A program made the translations under genes and the position numbers. A DNA stretch of 10,461 nt, taken from contig QHZC01000206.1 of assembly GCA_003224515.1 (NCBI GenBank), positions 20,433-30,893 on the forward strand, given 5' to 3'. Positions 1-7,900 of the stretch are shown here, piece by piece (position 1 is the stretch's first letter; every line of letters starts with the position of its first letter). The notes under the pieces are model-generated. The model saw only the letters and a list, made by a program, of their open reading frames with translations. It was not told the origin of the DNA and did not search any database. The DNA is from Acidobacteriota bacterium. Lineage in GTDB: Bacteria; Acidobacteriota; Terriglobia; Acidiferrales; UBA7541.

Positions 1-1975
1 CGAAACCGTGCCAGTCGAAATCGACTTGATGCAGGGCCGGCTCGACGGCGTAGAGGTGGTTGAGGTCGCCGACGAGATGCTGGATGCCACGATGGGAATC
101 GTGCTGTAGCAAGTGCCAATCCAGGCTGTGGGCTTCGCTCCATTCGTGGCGCTGGGCGAGCTCCTGACCCATGAAGAGGAGTTTCTTTCCCGGGTGAGCG
201 TATTGATAGGCGTAGAGGAGGCGGAGATTGGCAAATTGCTGCCACATATCGCCGGGCATTTTGTGGAGGAGAGAGTTTTTTCCGTGGACGACTTCGTCGT
301 GGGAGAAGGGGAGAAGGAAATTTTCGGTGAAGGCGTAGAGGAGCGAGAAAGTGAGTTTGTTGTGCTCGTATTTGCGGTGCACGGGGTCGTGGGAAAAATA
401 CTTTAGCGTGTCATTCATCCAACCCATGTTCCATTTGAAGCTGAAGCCGAGGCCGCCGAGATAGGTGGGACGGGAGACGGCGGGCCAGGACGTGGATTCC
501 TCGGCGATGGTGAGAACGCCGGGGAATTTGCCATGGGCCACTTCGTTCATGCGCTTGAGAAAATCGATGGCGTGGAGATTTTCGCGGCCGCCGAATTGAT
601 TAGGGACCCACTCGCCGGGCTTGCGCGAGTAGTCGAGATAGAGCATGGAGGCGACGGCGTCCACGCGAAGGCCGTCGATGTGGTATTTGTCGAGCCAGAA
701 GAGCGCGTTGGAGATTAGATAGTTTTGAACTTCGTTGCGGCCGTAATTGTAGACGAGCGTGCCCCAATCGGGATGCGCGCCCTGGCGCGGGTCGGAGTGC
801 TCGTAGAGGTGGGTGCCGTCGAACTGCGCGAGGCCGTGAGTGTCGCGCGGGAAATGGGCGGGCGTCCAATCGAGAAGGACACCGATGCCGGCCTGGTGGC
901 AGCGATTCACGAATTCCATGAATTCAGCGGGAGTGCCGTAGCGGCTGGTGGCGGCAAAATAGCCGAGAGTCTGGTAGCCCCAGGAACCGTCGAAGGGATG
1001 TTCCATGATGGGGAGCAGTTCGATGTGCGAATAGCCGAGGTCTTTGACGTAAGGTATGAGTTGCTCGCCGAGTTCGCGGTAGCTCAGCCAGCGATTGTGG
1101 TCTTCGGGCACGCGGCGCCAGGAGCCGAGATGGACTTCGTAGATGGAGATTGGTGATTCAAACCAGTTTTTCTGCGCGCGGTGGGAGATCCAGTCGGCGT
1201 CGGTCCATTTGTATTGATCGAGGCGGGCAACGACGGAGCCGGTATTGGGGCGGAGTTCAGAGCAGAAGGCGTAGGGATCGGCTTTGAGCGGCAGAATGTT
1301 GCCGCTCGGGCCGACAATTTCATATTTGTAGATGGCGCCTTCGTTGAGCTCGGGGATGAAGATTTCCCACAGACCAGAGGAACCGCGGGTGCGCATGGGA
1401 TGAACGCGGCCGTCCCAACGATCGAAGTCGCCGACGACGCTGACGCGCCGTGCGCTGGGAGCCCAGACCGCGAAGTGAACGCCGCGGACGCCTTCGAGGG
1501 TAATCTCATGGGCGCCGAGTTTTTCGTAAGTGTCGTAATGGCGGCCCTCGCCCATCAGATACAGATCGAACTCGCTGAGCACAACGGGGAAGGCATAGGG
1601 ATCGAACATATCGAAGGACTCGCCGAAGTGCGTGCGCCCTTGAATCTTGTAGCTCGCGGGGGCAGGCGGGGCGGATTGGTTCGAAGGCCAGGTGGCTTCG
1701 AAGAAGCCTTCGGGACGAAGTTTCACGGCGTCGGTGACTTTCGCGGGGGGCAGGGTGGCACCTTCAATGGCGGGAGGCTTCAAAGAGATGCAGGCTTCCG
1801 CGGCCCATGGCAGGAAGAAGCGCACCGTCCAGTGGCCGTTGACGGGATGCGGGCCGAGGAGGGCAAAGGGATCGGAGTGGCGGGCGGCAAGGATGGCGTC
1901 GATGTGCGCGTCGAGGCGCGGATCACGAGAAGCAATCGGTGCCACGTGCTGCATAACTGGGCGCTGCTCAGGCAA
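1..1975 (-). CDS. glgB: 1,4-alpha-glucan branching enzyme, C-terminus cut by window edge
   Basis: Glycogen branching enzyme (GH13): it cuts an alpha-1,4 chain and rejoins it through an alpha-1,6 bond in cytoplasmic glycogen synthesis. The frame is open from 1975 to the left edge (about 658 codons). With a usual length near 730 residues, only the last 70 or so are missing. The N-terminal carbohydrate-binding region contains DPFALLGPHP. The barrel shows DWTPAHFP, FDGTHLYEH, DGLRVDAVAS (nucleophile Asp codon at 659-661), the acid/base region TIAEES near 490-510, SHDEVVHGK, and near the edge KLLFMGQE and DLNHLY. Start choice: TTG at 1975 has GGAG 9 bases upstream, while the first in-frame ATG (1954) has no Shine-Dalgarno sequence. 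The N-terminus is therefore uncertain by 7 residues. A stop lies in frame just upstream. Function is very secure. No other glycogen gene is visible in the window. Confidence 0.95.
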   Translation of the reverse strand, partial: MPEQRPVMQHVAPIASRDPRLDAHIDAILAARHSDPFALLGPHPVNGHWTVRFFLPWAAEACISLKPPAIEGATLPPAKVTDAVKLRPEGFFEATWPSNQSAPPAPASYKIQGRTHFGESFDMFDPYAFPVVLSEFDLYLMGEGRHYDTYEKLGAHEITLEGVRGVHFAVWAPSARRVSVVGDFDRWDGRVHPMRTRGSSGLWEIFIPELNEGAIYKYEIVGPSGNILPLKADPYAFCSELRPNTGSVVARLDQYKWTDADWISHRAQKNWFESPISIYEVHLGSWRRVPEDHNRWLSYRELGEQLIPYVKDLGYSHIELLPIMEHPFDGSWGYQTLGYFAATSRYGTPAEFMEFVNRCHQAGIGVLLDWTPAHFPRDTHGLAQFDGTHLYEHSDPRQGAHPDWGTLVYNYGRNEVQNYLISNALFWLDKYHIDGLRVDAVASMLYLDYSRKPGEWVPNQFGGRENLHAIDFLKRMNEVAHGKFPGVLTIAEESTSWPAVSRPTYLGGLGFSFKWNMGWMNDTLKYFSHDPVHRKYEHNKLTFSLLYAFTENFLLPFSHDEVVHGKNSLLHKMPGDMWQQFANLRLLYAYQYAHPGKKLLFMGQELAQRHEWSEAHSLDWHLLQHDSHRGIQHLVGDLNHLYAVEPALHQVDFDWHGF

Positions 1976-2051
1976 GGCGGCGGTCTCCGCGACCTAGAAA
2001 ACGAGGGGTCGACACATAAGCTTAGCTCGAATGCTGACCCACGTCCTCTGA

Positions 2052-2080
2052 ATTCTAGGGCGTTCGCCGGAAAATGCCAA
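2052..2080 (-). promoter_or_regulatory. Sigma70-type promoter for glgB
   Basis: On the minus strand the -35 box is TTGGCA (2075-2080), the spacer is exactly 17 bases, and the -10 box is TAGAAT (2052-2057). Each box matches the consensus at 5 of 6 positions. The predicted transcript start near 2045 would leave a leader of about 70 bases before the TTG start of glgB. No other promoter of this quality was seen upstream of that gene. Confidence 0.6.
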
Positions 2081-2153
2081 ACAATCCGTGATGCAGCGTC
2101 CATGCGAGAGTTGTAAGACCAAGCGGTGGTGGCTTCCGTGAAGCATTGGCAGG

Positions 2154-2171
2154 CACGGACGCAAGTCCGTG
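2154..2171. other. Perfect 7-bp hairpin with GCAA tetraloop
   Basis: CACGGAC (2154-2160) pairs with GTCCGTG (2165-2171) around a GCAA (GNRA) tetraloop, and the stem can extend by two G-T wobbles. Two possible outer pairings compete or cross: TCCGT (2135-2139) with ACGGA (2174-2178), and AAGCAT (2141-2146) with ATGCTT (2186-2191). No T-run follows on either strand, so it does not look like an intrinsic terminator. It could be a structured leader element of the plus-strand gene at 2289. No known riboswitch class was recognised. Confidence 0.45.
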
Positions 2172-2288
2172 TTACGGAGATGGAGATGCTTGCGGGTGTC
2201 CATGGTACGGGTTAGAGTGCGGGGGATCATGCAACTTCTCCTGCGCATGCGAAGTTCAAAGGAACTAACAAAGGAGCAGACCAAGACG

Positions 2289-3942
2289 ATGCGGATTTTA
2301 CCGAGGCTGCGCATTTTTCTGTTTGCTCTTAACGGAGCGGCAATGCTGATGAGTAATCAAGCAAGCGGGGATTGTTGCGGCGGAATCGCCACTGGCGGCG
2401 CAGGCGGGGGCGAGGATTCTTGAGCGCGGCGGAAATGCGGTGGACGCGGCGATCGCGACGAACGCGATGATGGGTGTTGTGGAGCCGATGATGAATGGCA
2501 TTGGCGGGGATTTGTTCGCGATTGTATATGACGCGAAAGGGAACAAGCTGTATGGATTGAATGCGAGCGGATGGGCGCCCAAGGGATTGACGATCGAATA
2601 CTTACAGAAGCAGGGGATTCGGAGCATGCCGCAGCAGGGAGTGAATGCGATCACCGTGCCGGGCGCGGTGGATGGCTGGCAGAAGCTGGCGGATAAATTT
2701 GGAAGAAAGAAGCTGGCGGAGGATCTGGCGGCGGCGATTCGAACGGCGCAGGATGGGTTCCCGGTTCCGGAATGGACGGCAGCGTACTGGGCAGCAGAGG
2801 TGGATTATCTGCGGACCGATGAAACGGCGGCGAAGACCTATCTTCCCGGAGATCGCGCTCCGAAAATGGGTGAGGTCTTTCGCAATCCCGAACTGGCATG
2901 GTCGCTGGGGCAAATCGCGCAGCATGGCCGAGAGGCGTTTTACAAAGGCGAAATTGCCGCAAAGATGCTGGACTCGATGAAGCGGCACAACGGGCCGATG
3001 ACCACAGAGGATCTGGCCGAATACTCCAGCGAATTTGTCGAACCAATTTCCACGACCTATCGCGATTGGACGGTTTACGAACTACCGCCTAACGTGCAGG
3101 GGATGGCGGCGCTGGAAATGCTGAACATTATGGAGACGTTTCCGCTGGGACAGGAGGATTGGGGCTTCGGCTCGACGAAAGCGCTGCACGCCATGATCGA
3201 GGCGAAGAAGCTGGCGTACGCGGATCTGGCAAAATATATCGGCGACCCGCGGAAACAGAAATTGCCGCTTGCGACGCTGCTTTCGAAAGAGTGGGCGGCG
3301 CACAGGGCCAAATTGATTGAAAGAGACAAGGCGAGCTGCGACGCCAGTGCCGGGGAAATGCCGGTTGGGAAGGACACGACGTATCTGAGCGTCGTCGACC
3401 GCGAAGGAAACATGGTGTCCCTCATCCAGAGCAACTATGAAGCTTTTGGATCGGGCATCGTCGCTGCCGGCACCGGATTTGCCCTGCACGATCGCGGCGG
3501 ACTCTTCAGCATGGATCCAAATTCACCAAACGCGCTGGCGGGAAGAAAGAGGCCGTTGCATACAATCATTCCAGCATTTGCCGAAAAGGGAGATGTGCGT
3601 GTGGCCTTCGGGATCATGGGCGGCTGGAATCAGTCGCAGGCGCACGCGCAGTTCGTTGCAAACCTGGCGGATTTCAAAATGAATATTCAGGCGGCACTGG
3701 AAGCGCCGCGGTTCAGCAAGCCTACCTTCAGCGGTTGCGACGTGATGATGGAAAACCGTTTTGGGCAGAATGTGCGGAATGAATTGACGAGCAAAGGTCA
3801 CAAGATTGGGCTGAAAGGCACATATTCGAGCGCCGTGGGCGGAGGACAGGCGGTCATGCGAGATTTCTCGGCGGGAGTGAATTATGGGGCGTCAGACCCC
3901 CGAAAGGATGGCCAAGCGTTGGCGGAACTGCCTTTGGAATAG
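2289..3942 (+). CDS. Gamma-glutamyltranspeptidase-family Ntn hydrolase with apparent +1 frameshift
   Basis: Self-processing Ntn hydrolase, probably exported. ATG 2289 follows AAGGAG (2271-2276, 12-base gap) and encodes a signal-peptide-like start (MRILPRL, then IFLFALNGAAML). The body is in the next frame: GIVAAESPLAAQ, LERGGNAVDAA, then on to the stop at 3942. Removing one G from the GGGG run at 2367-2370 joins the two into a 550-residue protein, the usual GGT size. The uninterrupted part from GTG 2440 (500 aa) lacks the conserved first strand and helix. The self-cleavage site is DTTYLSVVD, with the catalytic Thr at 3376-3378 (residue 313 counted from 2440). IQSNYEAFGSG, LHTIIPAF and the GASDPRKDG C-terminus resemble the YwrD-like branch rather than E. 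coli GGT. At the usual substrate-Arg position the sequence reads NASGWAP. It could be a true pseudogene, an assembly error or rare frameshifting. Substrate unknown. Confidence 0.85.
2352..2370 (+). other. Frameshift interval in the GGT-family gene
   Basis: The signal-peptide frame continues past here but ends out of register with the enzyme. The enzyme frame is closed upstream by TGA at 2347-2349 and 2350-2352. The shift must therefore lie after 2352 and before the conserved GIVAAE segment. The GGGG run at 2367-2370 is the most economical place, because a three-G version gives an unbroken reading. Confidence 0.7.
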
Positions 3943-3994
3943 GGCTCCAGGCAGGATCAGGAAGGAAAAGGGGCCGCTCCGACCATGCAAAACA

Positions 3995-4022
3995 GTTCCC
4001 TCCGAAGCGGTTGGAGGGGAAC
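3995..4022. repeat. Imperfect inverted repeat (stem-loop) downstream of the GGT-family gene
   Basis: GTTCCCTCC (3995-4003) pairs with GGAGGGGAAC (4013-4022) with one bulged G and a 9-base loop. It sits 52 bases after the stop of the plus-strand gene. There is no T-run on the plus strand. On the minus strand the stem is followed by TGTTTTGC, a weak tail. It may help end or stabilise the upstream transcript, but no standard terminator is evident. Confidence 0.35.
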
Positions 4023-4169
4023 AATTCTGTCCACCAGATCATCCATGGCGGTTCGGTCAGTTTGTAAGTTATTGCAAATAAACGCGTTACTGCAAGTCTT
4101 GTTGGTCGGTGAATTGCACCTAAGACTGGTGGCCAGGGACCGCCGCCCGCAGCTAAGCGACCTGGATGT

Positions 4170-4173
4170 GGAG
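4170..4173 (+). promoter_or_regulatory. Ribosome binding site deciding the start at 4180
   Basis: GGAG lies 6 bases before ATG 4180. The frame is open further upstream to 3985, but the extra 65 residues are non-descript and would bury a clear signal peptide, so the internal ATG is the likely start. Confidence 0.6.
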
Positions 4174-4179
4174 ATCCCC

Positions 4180-4566
4180 ATGGGGTATTGCCGGGTGGGC
4201 TTGACTCTGGCGCGTTGCATCGCGACTGCCGCCCTTGTACTTTTCCTCAGGCCTCAAACGAAAGCGCAAACCCTGGATGTTTCCGGGCGATACCAGTGCG
4301 CTCAGGCGAAGGTTCGCGGGAAAGTGATCCCGTGCAAGGCGGCCCCACTGATTCTAAAGAACGACGGACATTTCGAACTGCGCGGATGGGAAGGAAGTTA
4401 TCTGGTGAACGGGGAGTGGGTGGAGCTTTCAGATTCCCTGATCAAGACCCGCGCGAAGATTGTGCCGGGACACAAAATCGTGTTGCGCTACTATGGAAAG
4501 CACGGCCTGGTGGAAATGACTTACGAGCGGCGAGTAGCGGAGATGGGGAAAACCTCGCTGAGCTGA
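4180..4566 (+). CDS. Small secreted protein of unknown function
   Basis: Not recognised as a named family. The 128-residue product begins with a signal peptide: MGYCRVGLTLAR, then the hydrophobic stretch CIATAALVLFL. A plausible type I cleavage site follows (QTKA before QTLDVSG). The mature part is about 98 residues and has only two cysteines, in YQCAQ and IPCKAAP, about a dozen residues apart, which could form one disulfide in the periplasm. The segments ILKNDGHFEL, GSYLVNGEWVELSD and KIVLRYYGKHGL look like successive beta strands, suggesting a small beta-barrel or sandwich, but that is only a reading of the pattern. It lies 237 bases after the GGT-family gene on the same strand and converges on the minus-strand block. 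No promoter was clear upstream. Confidence 0.7.
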   Translation: MGYCRVGLTLARCIATAALVLFLRPQTKAQTLDVSGRYQCAQAKVRGKVIPCKAAPLILKNDGHFELRGWEGSYLVNGEWVELSDSLIKTRAKIVPGHKIVLRYYGKHGLVEMTYERRVAEMGKTSLS

Positions 4567-4658
4567 GGGGCTTGCACTGGCTCGTCAGCATCGAATATTG
4601 ATCGCTTAGGAGAAGCTCTTCCGCGCAAAGGGCAATCCCGGGTTTCTTCAGGTTCGAA

Positions 4659-4919
4659 CTAGATAAAGACTTCACCTTTCTTGGCAAGATTTAGAACCTT
4701 CTGCTTGAGTGCCTTAGCTTGGTCGAGTATTCCTCCTTCCGCATGGGCATTGTAGCAAAAATCAGCAGTGCGGACTTGGCGTGTCTCCAGTTTCTCGCTT
4801 TCGGCGAGACACGGCGGCACATTCAGTATTGGGAAGACGCCGTCTTGAAACCAAGAATCGGAGTCCGGCTTCCAAGTCGCGTACGCCCAACCCGAAATCT
4901 CCGCGCAGATTTTTTTCAT
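4659..4919 (-). CDS. Small protein of unknown function, downstream of the fusion gene
   Basis: An 86-residue ORF beginning ATG AAA AAA ATC, 13 bases after the stop of the large fusion gene, with a partial Shine-Dalgarno sequence (GGTGA) in the gap, as expected for a coupled operon gene. The N-terminal half is rich in Trp and Cys (MKKICAEISGWAYATWKP). The C-terminal third, from GGILDQAKALKQKV to KKGEVFI, looks like an amphipathic helix with several lysines. There is no signal peptide or membrane segment. I recognise no family. Its base composition is a little less G+C-rich than the neighbours. The spacing and amino acid pattern favour a real gene, but it could be the remnant of a longer one. 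Confidence 0.5.
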   Translation of the reverse strand: MKKICAEISGWAYATWKPDSDSWFQDGVFPILNVPPCLAESEKLETRQVRTADFCYNAHAEGGILDQAKALKQKVLNLAKKGEVFI

Positions 4920-4932
4920 GGAATCACCAATA

Positions 4933-7900
4933 TCAAGGAACTTCCTGGTGCCAGCCGCGGCCGCGCAAAATGCGCCCGGCTGTGGAGCCGGTTACCTTCC
5001 CGTGATCGTATTCGACCTGGCCATTTACGATGGTGAAGTCGATGCCGTCGGAGAGCTGATCCGGTTTGGTATACGTGGCATGGTCGATGATGGTTGCGGG
5101 GTCGAAGATGGTGACGTCGGCGAAGTAGCCGGTCTTGAGTAAACCGCGGCTCTCGAGGTGCTCACGCTGGGCGGGGAGGGAAGTGATCTTGCGAATCGCG
5201 GCTTCGAGGGACAACAGATGTTCGTCTCGAACGTAGTGGCCGAGGAAACGTGGCATGGAACCCATCGCGCGCGGATGGGTATGTGGCTCATAGATGGGAC
5301 CGTCGAGAGACATTTCGCCGGCATCGAGACCGATGCTGGTCCAGGGCTGGCTCAGGCCGGTGCGGAGGTCTTGTTCGCTGGCGATGAAATAGATCGCGCC
5401 GGTTTGAGCGTTGTCGGCGAGGATGAAATCCAGTAGCGTGTCTTCTCTTGATTTCTTCCATGCCTGGGCAACGTCATCGAGAGTTTTTCCGGCAAATTGC
5501 TTGAGATCCGGATTCTCGGCAGATGAGATGAGAACCCCGGCAGCGCCGCCACAATCATAGAAAAGATTTTCCCAATCGGCATGATCGCCGGTGAGGTCTT
5601 TCTTGATGCGGGAGCGAATGGCGGGATCTTTCAAGCGCTCGAGCAATTTCTGGACCCCGCCGTCGGCGACCCAAGGTGGAAGCGCGGAGGCCAGCGCCGT
5701 AGCGCCGGCAGTGTAGGGATACATGTCCGCAGCAATATCGAGGCCGGAGTCGCGCGCGAGTTGGATGGCGGCGACGACGTTCTTCATGGTGCCCCAGCGG
5801 GGCTGGCCGCTGACTTTCAGGTGGAAAACTTCAACGGGCAAATTGGCTTCGCGGCCAATGCGGATGGCTTCGGCGAGAGCGGGCATTTCCGAAGCGCCTT
5901 CGCTGCGCATGTGCGTGGCGTAGAGTCCGCCGTATTTTGCGGCGGCTTGTGCGAGGACGATGAGCTCATCGGTCTTGGCGTAAATGTTCGGCGGGTAGAT
6001 GAGGGCGCTGGAGAGGCCGAGAGCGCCGTCCTTCATGGCCTGCTCGACGAGGGATTTCATTTGATTGAGCTCGGCGGGCGTAGGAGTGCGATCGTCGTCG
6101 CCAATGACAGCTTCGCGAACTTGTGCGGAGCCGACATAGGTGCCGCTGTTGAGCGGTGTGCCTTGCTTCTCGAGGCGGCGGAAATAGCCGTCAAGAGTGG
6201 TCCAATCGATGGTGAGTTTGTACTGGTCGAGAAACAGTTTTTGAGGCGCGATGGTCTTTTCATTTTGCGGTGCAATGGAGCCGCCTTCGCCGGTGATTTC
6301 CGTGGTGATCCCTTGGGAGAGTTTGCTTAGGGAACGATTGTCGAGCAGGAGAGCGACTTCGGATTGGCCGAGCATGTCAATGAAGCCAGGAGCGACGATA
6401 CGGCCCTTCGCATCGATTTCGCGTTTGGCATGGGCTCGGCGCAAATCGCCGATTGCGACCAAACGATCGCCGCTGACAGCGACGTCAGCCGCATACCAGG
6501 GGTTACCGGTGCCATCGATGATGTGACCGTTGCGGATGATGAGATCGTACTCGCTCACACTCGAACCGGCCACCTGCTGCGCGGCATCCGGATCAGGAGC
6601 GAGCGAGAGGTGATTGACATAGGCAGCGAAAGCAAGTTTCTTTCCGTCTTTGGTGACGACGTACCCGGCGAGGCCTTTGCCGTTCAGCATCATTCTGCCA
6701 CCCAACTTGTCGTCGGAGCCCAACGTGCCGGTCTTCGCGAAGACATCGCCGGCGCCGGGGGAAGAAGGTTGAATTTTCGCGAGCGTGCCGTCTTTGCCGA
6801 GGATCGGGAGGGCCTTGAAGAAAGCTTGATAGTCAGGGCGGGTCGTCCAGTAAGTGAGGTAGTGGACCATGAAATCGGGGCTGAATAGGTCGGCCCAATC
6901 GCCGCCGGCTCCATCGCCTTGCGCCGCGCCGGACAAATCGAGCTTCGCTGATTGCAGAAAATCATGTTCGACTTTGAATCCGGCGTCGAGAGGGTTCTCC
7001 GTATCTTTAGCAACGAGGGTACCGAGGAGGTATGGCCCCATGCCAGCGTGCAGGTTTTGGCTGACCTTCAGGGTGACCTTGATTTCTTCCGAGAGGGGAG
7101 GAGAGACGTGCTCAGCGACCTGATTCTCCGCCGAATAGAAGGCCGTGTAGGAAGAAAAGCCGATGGCGCCGGATGCGGGGGCACTCTTGATTTGAATACC
7201 TGCAGCGAACAGTGCTTCGCGGAATGCGGTTTCTGCAAACTTTGTCGGGGATGGCACAGCGATCGCTGCGGTTTGGGGATGGATGCCTACGGGCAGGCTG
7301 CCAGAGAGGGTGACCAAGACGGAACCATCCGGATTTGTGACGGTATCTGGGGGCGCGAAGGATGGTTTGCTTCCTGCAGGAGAGCTGCTTAGGTGATTCA
7401 CGAATTTGATGTAAGAAGTCTGAGGCGAGGATTGAAGAACGACGGGGTCGCCCGCTTTCGCGCCCGGCGAGCCGATGAGATCGATGACATTGTCATTGAT
7501 CATGATGGAGGACATAACGACGTTTGTGCCCGCTTCACGTGGGCCGTCGGGGAAAAGAGCGGCGTCGATCAGCACGCGTCCTTCAATTTTGTGAATGCCC
7601 TTGGCGGCGACGTCTTTAGCGAGTTGCTTGATGACCAAGAAAGGATCGCCGGGAAGGGCGGGGCCCTCGTAGGAGTGATCTTCATCGACAAAGGCGAGAG
7701 TGCCGTCGGGCTGGATGCGATTCGAAAGATTGGGATCGCCACTGGCGACGAGGATGAGGTCGCCCTTGAGTGTGCCGTGTTTGTCGATCGGACCGGCGCG
7801 GTAGACGCGCGTGTGGAACCGGTAATCGGCACCGAGCTTCGCGAGCAGCGTGCCTTCGGTGAGGATTTTGGTTGTTGAAGCAGGCACGAACAATTTGTCA

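Larger units (their letters stand above)
1976..2288. other. Divergent intergenic region between glgB and the GGT-family gene
   Basis: These 313 bases carry the glgB promoter on the minus strand, a perfect hairpin at 2154-2171 and a 6-base inverted repeat, AACTTC (2233-2238) with GAAGTT (2251-2256). A plus-strand promoter for the GGT-family gene is not obvious. TTGCGG (2190-2195) with TAGAGT (2213-2218) at 17-base spacing is the best I found, and it is weak. No coding region here looks real. Confidence 0.6.

Noticed and set aside
1181..2116. A 311-codon open frame on the plus strand.
   Set aside because: It is entirely or mostly antisense to glgB, whose motifs are certain; long shadow frames are common in G+C-rich DNA.
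2150..2190. Similarity to a GEMM-I (c-di-GMP) riboswitch: GGACGCAA and GTTACGGAGATGG echo parts of its consensus.
   Set aside because: The segments are in the wrong arrangement and the GTAGGTAGC-type part of the second stem is missing.
2440..3942. Taking GTG 2440 as the true start of the GGT-family protein.
   Set aside because: It would remove the conserved GIVAAE...LERGGNA segment of the Ntn fold and any signal peptide; the frameshift reading explains more.
4072..4095. TTGCA...AACGCGTT...TGCAA as an operator or origin-like element.
   Set aside because: The outer arms are off-centre from the inner palindrome by two bases, and nothing else supports a function.
3985..4566. A longer version of the small secreted protein starting at ATG 3985.
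   Set aside because: The extra 65 residues show no protein-like pattern, overlap a strong stem-loop, and would put the signal peptide internally; ATG 4180 has a good GGAG site.
4567..4658. Terminator between the convergent genes.
   Set aside because: Only short pairings such as GAAG-CT-CTTC were found, with no stable stem followed by a T-run.
5581..6330. A 249-codon plus-strand open frame and several others within 5158-7878.
   Set aside because: All lie antisense to the fusion gene and show no recognisable domain.
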